This document shows, in pieces, positions 56,925 through 64,000 of a stretch of DNA of 64,000 bases. The notes beneath the pieces were generated by a model. The model ran no database searches. It was given only the letters and a program-made list of their open reading frames with translations, and was not told where the DNA came from. Location: assembly GCA_949825065.1 (NCBI GenBank), contig OX463848.1, positions 37,813,994-37,877,993 on the forward strand, read 5' to 3'. The position numbers and the translations under genes are program-made. Every line of letters starts with the position of its first letter. The first letter of the stretch is position 1. This stretch comes from Odontocerum albicorne (taxonomy: Eukaryota; Arthropoda; Insecta; Trichoptera; Odontoceridae).

Positions 56925-57775
56925 AAGGAACAGTATCAAAATCCGCTAAGATGATATTCCGTTAGAGTATTTTAAGACAAACTTTGATCTATGGGATTGT
57001 AGCGATCCTTACTCCCTGTGATCACAGCGCGAGCCGCTTGTTATTGTTTAGCGAGAACGAGACAGTGACATATCTTCTGCGCCTTTCTACAAATCATATA
57101 AATACGGGACGTGTAACAATAAATATTGTTTAGCGAGAACGAGACAGCGACATATCTTCTGCGCCTTTCTACACACATTCCAAATATTATAAATACCGAC
57201 GTTTAACAATAAAATATCTCTTTCCATATTCCGATTTCAAACGAGTTTTATTAAAACAACGACCATCCTCATCATCTTTCCATTCGGGATAACCGTCCCT
57301 AAAGGATTAAAACGTGGATTTGGAAAGGACTGAAAGGAGCCAAATAAATACTTAAGAAATGCGTGGACTGAGAAGAATACGCAGAGTGACAATTTATGAC
57401 AGAATAAGGAATTAAGTGATAAGAGATGAATCTGGACTTAAGGGTAATGTGTTGAGTAAGATGATGAAGAGCTCTCTGAGATTATCTGGACACGTGAAAC
57501 GAATGTATGATATGAAGAAAGACTTATAAAATAAATAAAACAATACAAATGTGAGTGGAAGATATGGTCGAGTAACACCATGAAAATATGGTTGAATTAA
57601 GTGAGGGATATTCTAAAAGAAGAAAAAGTAAGAAATAATAAAAATCGTATGAGCTATGTGAGAACGTGCAAGGATATGAAAGAGGCGAAATGTATACGTC
57701 AAGATAGGAAAGTCATGTGCTCTGTTTTCTTTATCTAACCCAGCGTGATAGTGTGAATGTTTGTATAATTAATTT
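56925..57775 (+). pseudogene. LINE-A RT C-terminal relic, split by a solo LTR
   Basis: Blocks: acagtatcaaaatccgctaa (VSKSDK region) to ~56998, then from 57301 'KTWIWKGLKGAK', MRGLRRIRRVTIYDRIR, GNVLSKMMKSSLRLSGHVKR, and near the end EAKCIRQDRKVM. Stops are frequent. The LTR at 56999-57300 sits where LINE-A has the YGxETW codons. Confidence 0.7.
56999..57300 (+). mobile_element. Solo LTR with a duplicated promoter segment
   Basis: Starts TGTAGCGATCC. An ~80-bp segment is directly duplicated: tgtttagcgagaacgagaca and catatcttctgcgcctttct each occur twice, and each copy is followed by a tataaata TATA box (57100 and 57190). Then come ctctttccatattccgattt and 'acgagttttatta', as in the other LTRs. 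It is inserted in LINE-A with ggat on both sides (56995-56998 and 57305-57308), a possible 4-bp duplication. The exact 3' edge is uncertain. Confidence 0.6.
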
Positions 57776-58589
57776 TTTTATGAATTAAGGATCCATTTTC
57801 ATTCCTTTCCGAAAATCTGAAAGTGATAAATAAATCATACAAACTTTAATTTTTTTCTCTATTTTGTACTTTTAAACGTCTTTTCAAGTCTAATACACAC
57901 GAGTATAACAAACAAATTCCTAATTCCTAAACCAAACTCGGGTTAAATATTTAACTAAATAAAAGTAACTGAACCAACGTCAATGCGAGTTAATAAATAA
58001 TTAGAGGTTAAGAATTCACAAAGAACTTGTTACATTATTTTTCAACATTGTTTAGCTGGACCTGCTTATTATAACAAACAAAATCGTGTTCTTGAAATAT
58101 ATCAAAATCAATTACGAGTCTTTTCACATAAAAAGTAAACTTTTAATTAAGAAAAAAAGGTTGTGTAAACAACATATTTTATATAAAAGCCAACATCAAA
58201 AATATTATTTTTACATTCATCTGTCTTAAACATTTGTTAAATTGAATTTTGCGTCATATTTTTAGATTTACATTCAACAATTTCAAAGAAAAAATATGGT
58301 AAAGGCTTTGAACGGTGAAATGGAAAATGTAACCAGCTACTACATGGATGTTTTTACAGTGTTCTTACCATTTTCACCTTTAATATTACGTTTCAGCACA
58401 CGAAGGTCAAATTTTATAGTTGTTCTCGCAGATGTAGATAATTTTTGGTTTAATAATTAATTTTCTTTTCATTAAACACGTTAACTTTGATTTATTTTTT
58501 GCTTTCATTTACGAAAATTAAAATCTTAAGCAGAAGTAAGACATCGTTAGATAGAATGCAAGTATTTTCCGAAAGTAGATGATTATGTT
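57776..58589. other. AT-rich DNA, no gene seen
   Basis: Nothing recognised. Confidence 0.4.
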
Positions 58590-58690
58590 GATTTTAGATG
58601 ATTCTGTCTCCCAGCCTGGGATTTACGGGTTCGATTCCCGTTGATATCCAATTTTAAAAAAAGGTTTCAGTCAATTTTTCAATAAGGCCT
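58590..58690 (+). mobile_element. SINE-1 fragment with intact B box
   Basis: cgggttcgattcccgttga at 58627 contains a perfect GGTTCGATTCC B box, with gatatccaattttaaaaaa and ggtttcagtcaatttttc after it. The A-box side is poor (tctgtctcccagcctggg). Confidence 0.6.
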
Positions 58691-59110
58691 CGGCCACACT
58701 GGTAGGAGTCTCACTTCATGCTTAGAGCTACGCTACTAGGCGACTATAATAGTCACGTAGCGTGGCGTGAAGCATGCAGTGTGTTAGAAAGCGAAGCTAT
58801 GCCGGGGAGTTTTTTTTTCCTTTGAATGAGTGAACCGTTACAAACCAGCAATCTCACCGACCACACCGCTGTACTGGATTCGATGGCACACCGAAGGGAG
58901 ACGAACGAAGCACACCGACACGTTTTTTTTTCGTAAGAATAGATAGGACTAAAGTCATAGGTTTCCGTAAGAATTGATATGACCAAAGTCACCTTCGAAT
59001 ACTAGGCGGAAAAAAATGCCTGTGTCATTCGAGGGTAGTAGTACAACGCGGGGTACGAACCGACGATCTTTCGCACAGAAGTCCAGAACGCTACCGCGCA
59101 GTCATGTATA
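58691..59110 (-). mobile_element. Inverted-repeat block and SINE-2 tRNA-like head
   Basis: Two parts. At 58690-58795, cacactg...cttcatgcttagagctacgct faces agcgtggcgtgaagcatgc...agtgtg, an inverted repeat like a MITE terminus. At 59035-59105, the minus strand reads gcggtagcgttctggacttc (A-box region), then ggttcgtaccccgcg (B box), a tRNA-like head unlike SINE-1. Between them ccgtaagaatagata-gac-aaagtca is repeated twice. Whether this is one element is unclear. Confidence 0.45.
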
Positions 59111-59380
59111 ACGCTTATTATACTGTTGACTACGGCAATTTAATACAATACAATATGTAGAATCTCTAACCTGGATTTTAGGTTGACGGTTGGCAATTCA
59201 CAAGCTACCTATGGGTTGATCGTAAGCTAACCGTAGCATTTTTACGTTGCAGCAAGGCTTACATACATTTTTTAAGATGACTATTATTATCAGGTTATTC
59301 GGTTACCAGGATATAACTTTTTTTTACCACTAATTGATGGTAGTTCACAAAGAGGAATCAGGCTAAAGCACATTATTAAT

Positions 59381-59430
59381 TTTTGTCAGACAGTAAACAT
59401 TGGTCCAGGATGTTTACCGTCTGACAAAAA
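59381..59430. repeat. Strong hairpin, 19-bp stem
   Basis: ttttgtcagacagtaaaca pairs with tgtttaccgtctgacaaaa with one mismatch around a ~12-nt loop. It lies just before a SINE-1 head. Could be a foldback remnant or a structured RNA if transcribed. Confidence 0.75.
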
Positions 59431-59434
59431 ACCG

Positions 59435-59575
59435 TCTCTGTGGACAAACTCAGTGCCTTAGTTGGTAAAACGCCAGTTTTTCGACCCGGAGATTACGGGT
59501 TCGGTTTCTGTTGGTACCCATTTTATTGAAAAAGGTTCCTAATCTGGTTTTTACGTAATGCTACTCTGACGTGTT
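59435..59575 (+). mobile_element. SINE-1 head and partial body
   Basis: agtgccttagttggtaaaac matches the A box; attacgggttcggtttctgt the B box; then tggtacccattttattg and taatctggtttttacgta. The 3' half is lost. Confidence 0.65.
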
Positions 59576-59604
59576 TCTGATAGAAAGTGAAAATATGCTA
59601 TAAG

Positions 59605-59790
59605 AAGTAACCGAGCCGAATAAATGCTGTAGAGATGCGTGCATTGAAAAAACTTGGGTGGAAAATGTTTGACAGAATACAGAATGAAGTGATCAGGGAT
59701 GAATATAATACACTTAAGACTAATGGTTCAGTAAGATCAAGAAGAGCACTAAAAAAAACAATTTAGTTTGAATATATAGAACTAAAAAAG
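59605..59790 (+). pseudogene. LINE-A RT fragment
   Basis: ccgaataaatgctgtagaga to gaagagcactaaaaaaaac covers the INAVEMRALKKL, MFDRIQNEVIRDEYNTLKT and SRRALKK region. No 3' tail. Confidence 0.65.
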
Positions 59791-60760
59791 AAATCATTGT
59801 GACCGGTTTACTTGTCTATTTACATATTATTTAATTGTGTTACTGTCTCTTTATTTAGATTTGTTGATTTTTTTCGAAATATTTTTTTTTATTTTAAGAT
59901 TGTTTTCTAAATATTGTAAATAAAACACTGCCTATTTTTAAGGTAAATTGTTTCATTGGTGAAAAATATAAAAAAAAATTGTCAAGAACTATTAAGCATT
60001 GTTTAAAAATATTCAATTTGAATTATGGGATATTTTAAGGACCTTTGTTTTCATTTCAAGGTGAATAAAACATTAGAAAAATACCTTTTTTCGTTGTCAC
60101 AGAATCGAGAAAAGAAATATGTTAATGGAGAAAATTCTGATTGCGTTTTTATTTATGATGCTTTTCTTGTATTTGACAGCTTTGAAAATATTTAATGGAT
60201 TATAATTTAAAACTAATTTATAATTTATTTAGCTACTGGACACTTGGTAGAAATTATTTGCAAAATAATCATATTTTACAATATAAAAGAATCTCTTTTT
60301 TACACAATTCAACAGTATCATATTTTTAAGAAGAAGTACTTCAGCAATAAGTTAAAGTACTTTACTATTATTTGATTATTATATACGAGAAGTTGTGTTC
60401 AAATTATTTCGCTAAAAAATAATATTGGCAATCTATTTTGATAATCAATAAATTTTGATCATATGAAATTTTATTTTAAACAAATAAAAAGTTATTTTAC
60501 TTACTATCAGTAAAATTTGATGGAGCTTAATACTACAATAAGTGGAGTTTACAAGATAATTAATCTAAAATATGTTGTACTTATACACCGTTATTATGTC
60601 AACACATATTCTTCCATCTGTAAGATAAGGGTTATCATAGTTACGGTTTAGTATAATATTTACGTTTTAGCTATTAATGTCATAGTTTAGGTTCATAACT
60701 GTTAATATTGTGGTCTTCTAATAATTCAATTATTATCACACGGTTTAATTAAATAAATAG
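59791..60760. other. AT-rich DNA, no gene seen
   Basis: Very AT-rich, nothing recognised. Confidence 0.4.
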
Positions 60761-60762
60761 AA

Positions 60763-61150
60763 ATGGATTCAAACGAAAGAAGAATAAAGCGGGCAGAATA
60801 TATTTGCAACTATCCGAGGCAACAGCGGGAGACATAAACAGCAGAGGAAGCTAATATGCATCGCACTGCATATGCTCAGCAAATGGATTTTTTTAACAAG
60901 TGCAATAACAGCAAGAGACTGAAAAAGAAGCCATTGGGCGTTGTGCAGAAGAAGCTCAACAAAAACCTGTTTTTCGACAAGTGCAACAATAACAAGGGAC
61001 TGATGAGAAAGTAAACGCGCATCTCACTGAAAAAGCACAGCAAACACATGACTTGCGTCAGTATTCTAAGAGAAGTTTTAAAGTTTGCCAACATAACAAC
61101 TTTGATGAGTACACGGTTGAAATTCATAACTCTTGTTCGATGAATATTGC
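60763..61150 (+). pseudogene. Helitron-like Rep/helicase N-terminal relic
   Basis: The ATG at 60763 starts MDSNERRIKRAEYICN, then PRQQRET-stop-TAEEANMH. In shifted frames follow ETEKEAIGRCAEEAQQKPVF, 'DEKVNAHLTEKAQQTHDLRQ' and NFDEYTVEIHNSCSMN near 61100. Repeated charged R/E/T-rich segments before an F-x-EYxVExHxxGxM-like block resemble the N-terminal part of Helitron Rep/Hel proteins. No Rep HUH or helicase motif is present. This is a motif-level resemblance only. Confidence 0.4.
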
Positions 61151-61212
61151 CAATTCAGTCATTCTCTCAATTTTGCATCTGAAAGATCTGATAATTTATT
61201 CAAATATTTTTA

Positions 61213-61450
61213 TTCATGTTTTACACTTTCATTGTATACAAAATAACACTTTGTGACTATTGTCGATCTCTTCCAAACAACAAGAAATATGTTGGTTGAA
61301 AGAGATGGACAATGATCACAGTGTTATTAGGCCTTAAGTGAGACCCAGACTGAAAACTTTTATTTTATAAATCTGGGTCCCAACGGGAGTTGAACCCGCA
61401 ACCACCGTGCTAGGAGACAGACGTCTAGTGAACTAGACCACGAATGTCGT
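61213..61450 (-). mobile_element. SINE-1, full length
   Basis: Plus strand: cactttcattgtatacaaaa (3' end), atctcttccaaacaacaaga, aagtgagacccagactgaaa, aaatctgggtcccaacggga, gttgaacccgc over the B box, and ctagtgaactagaccacgaa over the A box. A ~40-bp insertion, ttgaaagagatggacaatga, lies in the body. Confidence 0.75.
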
Positions 61451-62075
61451 CATGTGTTATCTATTTATTTTTAAGTTTTACTGTATTATGTAAAAGACAC
61501 TTTAGTGTCGTTTATTATATAAAGAAACAAATAAACGCCAAAATGTTGTCAACCCCCAAGCTAAATACTGTCGTAAATATTTAGCATTTCTGCGCTAAGC
61601 CACGCTACAAATGTAATTAAATGTTTTGTTTAAAATATTAGAAAACTCCGTGCTTGACACCCCCATTACGATACGGGTAGAACCCTTGCCCCGGACCTCA
61701 AACTCTGACGCAATGAGTTAGCGTGACGGGGTGCGACTCTATACATCTGACTTTTTCCAAATATGACGCCATCACTTTATTTGATAATTTGAGACAAGCT
61801 TTTATGCAGTGATTTAAATCTTAAACTTCAAATAACAATATTACCTCAAACTAGGGGCTGCTTTAAAAAATTCTATATTGGTTAAATTACAAACCCCTTA
61901 AAAATAAACGTTCTACGATTTTTTTAGATGATTCAGTATAGCGCTGTTTTTCGATCATAACAAACACCTAAAGAGTGGTTCTTATTAGCCCAACGGAAAA
62001 TAAGGGAAGAAAGAGACACCTAACAAGAGTGATTAGTTATCTAACATATAGGCTACAGAAAAACATACGCTCATA
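61451..62075. other. No gene seen; GC-richer patch
   Basis: 61650-61745 is GC-richer (cttgccccggacctcaaact, gttagcgtgacggggtgcga). No element could be assigned. Confidence 0.35.
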
Positions 62076-62079
62076 TGTC

Positions 62080-62185
62080 AAATAGCATAAAAGTAAAACC
62101 AGTTCGGAAGTAAATCCCCCAGATATCAAACCTTGAGCGCTGGCTTGCTTGGCATGTACGCTAACCGTTAGAATACCAAAAAATC
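62080..62185 (-). mobile_element. SINE-3, tRNA-like head
   Basis: The minus strand reads ggttagcgtacatgccaagc (A-box-like) and aaggtttgatatctggggg (B-box-like), then tccgaactggttttactttt. The last block resembles the 33-bp minisatellite unit at 32046 (minus strand actggctttacttttaa). Confidence 0.4.
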
Positions 62186-62197
62186 AGACACAGCATT

Positions 62198-62405
62198 GTT
62201 TTACACTTTTTTTGTATACAGAGCAGCCTCGCAGGTTTATCGCTATGTGACAATTTCTTCCAACCAATTAGAAATGTGTTAAACAAACCTTTAAGTGAAA
62301 ACCACTCTGGCACCCTTTTAAAAAAATCTGGGTGCCACCGGGAATCGAACTCGTAACTATTGTGTTAGGAGATAACTATTTCACCGACTACGTCACATAG
62401 GTTAT
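62198..62405 (-). mobile_element. SINE-1, full length
   Basis: Plus strand: cactttttttgtatacagag, gctatgtgacaatttcttcc, aagtgaaaaccactctggca, aaatctgggtgccaccggga, atcgaactcgtaact over the B box, and the degraded A-box side caccgactacgtcacatag. Confidence 0.75.
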
Positions 62406-62489
62406 AGTCATTTTAAGTCATAATTCATATATGTGATAACATATCAAGTCCATGTAATGAATATTTTATTGTTTTTAAATTACAATAAA

Positions 62490-62670
62490 ATGACCTTATT
62501 GGCCTAGTTGTGGGTTTGATTCCCGTTGGAACCCAGATTTAAAAAAAATTATTCCAGGCTGGTTTTAGTTAAGGCCTCCTTAGCAGCTTTCTGGCTAGTT
62601 GAAAGAGATTGCCACGTTGCAATAAATTCGTAAGGTCTGTGTGCAACGAAAGTGTAATAAAATATAACAG
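62490..62670 (+). mobile_element. SINE-1 with a deletion between the A and B boxes
   Basis: ccttattggcctagttgtgg joins directly to gtttgattcccgttggaacc, removing ~30 bp of the head. The body is intact: ccaggctggttttagttaag, ttctggctagttgaaagag, attgccacgttgcaataaat, and gtgcaacgaaagtgtaataa at the 3' end. Opposite strand to its neighbour at 62198. Confidence 0.75.
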
Positions 62671-62999
62671 ATAAAATTAGGGTTGGGTTCTTTTAGCATA
62701 ATTACATCCAAACAGTTCGTCTCAATTTATTTAGTGACGTTTATAAGCTATCTATTTCTTTTCTTCTTAATTTGTTCATGTGTTTTGTAAATAAATACGG
62801 AAAGCAATGCGGAAATTTCGTTAGAAACTATGAAAAACATTTTTTTTCATCCCCTTCAAAATCACCCCCGTAACGCCTTTTTAATCTTCCATTTTCCTTT
62901 TTTTATTCGCTTTAAAATGGAAGCTTTTACTTTTCGTTGAAAGTCAAAATGGAAAATTAAAATACAAAGTAAACAATCTTAATGTAATTTCGTTTTCTT
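62671..62999. other. No gene seen
   Basis: AT-rich; short repeats of aatggaa / ttccattt only. Confidence 0.4.
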
Positions 63000-63246
63000 T
63001 TTCGTAAACGAATGAACTTTTGTACAATTAAAACTGCTAATGAACGGCCGGAGGGGATGGAAAAGCTGAAAAGTGTAAAAGTTTGTTTGTATTGGCAGAC
63101 AACATTTCAGCGGTAAAGCTTAAGCAAACTTAGAATTGTTTCAAATTATTGTTAAGAATTAAATTCACTCGTTTTATTTACTTATCTATATCAAATCTGT
63201 TTCATAGATTTTTAATACAGATGTTGGCGCATCACGTCCCTGAGTC
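63000..63246 (+). repeat. REP-3 dispersed repeat, copy 2
   Basis: Parallels 28415-28664: tttcgtaaacgaatgaactt, cggccggaggggatgg, aagctgaaaagtgtaaaag, cttagaattgtttcaaatta and catcacgtccctgagtcac. Confidence 0.7.
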
Positions 63247-63365
63247 ACGTATACAGATCAAATTACATTACAACGAAATTCATGGGACCATAAAAAACGT
63301 TTCGTTATACTGAATATGTGAGAAAAATTTAGTACAAAAAAACTGTTTTATTTCAGAATACTAAA

Positions 63366-64000
63366 CTAGTTGCAACCCGTGAAATATTCACGGAAGTAAA
63401 ACAAATTTTACATTTATGAAAATATATATTCATAAATGTAGAATTTGCTTATACATATCATTTATACATCATCCCCTTTTACACCGGTTAAAAAATTGTT
63501 TACTTGGTTTTTAAAATTCGTTCAGTATAGTTTCGATCTGTTCAGTTATCACGGACCCACCGAGATTCAAATTTCGAATTACTTTCGGAGAGAATCGAAG
63601 TATTCCTCTTTCGCTCGCTTGTATTCAAAATTCAATTCTCGTATTATTTCTTTGCCAACAACCGTCGTACGGGTTTTTGCCTATTTATATTATGACTAGT
63701 TGCAACCCGTGAAATATTCACGGAAGTAAAACAAATTATACATTTATGAAAATATATATTCATAAATGTAGAATATGTTTATACGTATCATTTATACATC
63801 GTCCCCTTTTACACCGGTTCAAAAATTGTAAGCTAGGTATTTAAAATTCGTTCAGCATAGTTTCGATCTGTTCATTTATCACGGACCCACCGAGATTCAA
63901 ATTTCGAATTACTTTCGGAGAGAATCGAAGTATTCCTCTCGCTCGCTTGTATTTAAAATTTAATTATCGTATTATTTCTTTGCCGACAACCGTCGTACGG
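63366..64000 (-). mobile_element. Helitron-like non-autonomous element in head-to-tail tandem
   Basis: A 330-bp unit starts at 63366 and again at 63696; the second is cut by the window edge. On the minus strand each unit begins TCATAATATAAATAGGC and ends with a perfect 7-bp hairpin (CCGTGAA-tat-TTCACGG), then GTTGCAACTAG, followed by T. TC at the 5' end, a hairpin just before CTAG at the 3' end and a T after it fit Helitron ends. A second subterminal stem-loop (atttatgaa...ttcataaat) is also present, as in Helentron/HINE types. Units join exactly, CTAG to TC. The 84-codon plus-strand ORF inside it is probably chance. Confidence 0.6.

Noticed and set aside
58590..62405. Functional tRNA genes suggested by good B boxes
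   Set aside because: Each B box sits in a SINE head with degraded A box or anticodon region and is followed by SINE body sequence; no cloverleaf with an intact acceptor stem was found.
63445..63699. 84-codon ORF near the right edge
   Set aside because: It lies within the Helitron-like 330-bp unit, and the second copy shows indels in the frame.

Overview
The window is AT-rich eukaryotic nuclear DNA, most likely from an arthropod and probably an insect. The mobile elements point that way: mariner, piggyBac-like, pogo/Tigger and Penelope-like elements, RTE/Jockey-type LINE tails, tRNA-derived SINEs and Helitron-like ends. The species cannot be named from the sequence alone. I found no convincing host gene, rRNA or functional tRNA. 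Every recognisable coding stretch belongs to a transposon or retrotransposon, and almost all are truncated, frameshifted or stopped. One scaffold gap of 200 N lies at 22470-22669.

Labels used below are my own. LINE-A is a reverse-transcriptase (RT) C-terminal family with about 16 fragments on both strands. LINE-B to LINE-K are other RT tails. SINE-1 is a tRNA-derived SINE with about 17 fragments; SINE-2 and SINE-3 are other tRNA-like heads. REP-1, REP-2 and REP-3 are dispersed repeats of unknown class. MITE-1 is a short inverted-repeat element. PLE means Penelope-like element.

Layout. 0-9 kb: LINE-A split by a palindromic PLE end, a solo LTR, REP-1, a cluster of antisense SINE-1 copies and a mariner-superfamily transposase tail. 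9-16 kb: MITE-1, a second transposase relic, LINE-A/LINE-C, a TTAA-flanked piggyBac-like mini-element with a short ORF, a pogo/Tigger relic and an internally deleted mariner with intact ends. 16-26 kb: facing LINE-G 3' ends, LINE-E/D tails, two near-identical LINE-B tails in opposite orientation, the gap, and a PLE with a GIY-YIG endonuclease relic. 26-36 kb: minisatellites of 40, 33 and 117 bp between LINE-A, SINE-1 and REP-1. 36-46 kb: two long TA arrays, LINE-J nested in LINE-A, LINE-E, MITE-1, a palindromic mariner and a 41-bp minisatellite. 46-56 kb: a second solo LTR, LINE-G with its coding end, a mariner relic, another PLE foldback, and minisatellites of 47 and 37 bp. 56-64 kb: LINE-A split by a third solo LTR, many SINE-1 copies, a Helitron-like ORF relic and, at the right edge, a 330-bp head-to-tail repeat with Helitron-type ends.

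The elements do not form a pathway. The window reads as a nested, mixed-orientation transposon graveyard, with tandem arrays arising beside or from the elements. The points most worth following are the palindromic (foldback) forms seen in three unrelated element classes, the tandem Helitron-like units, the ORF kept in the piggyBac-like mini-element, and a strongly over-used octamer, TACTCGTA/TACGAGTA, scattered mainly through otherwise featureless DNA.
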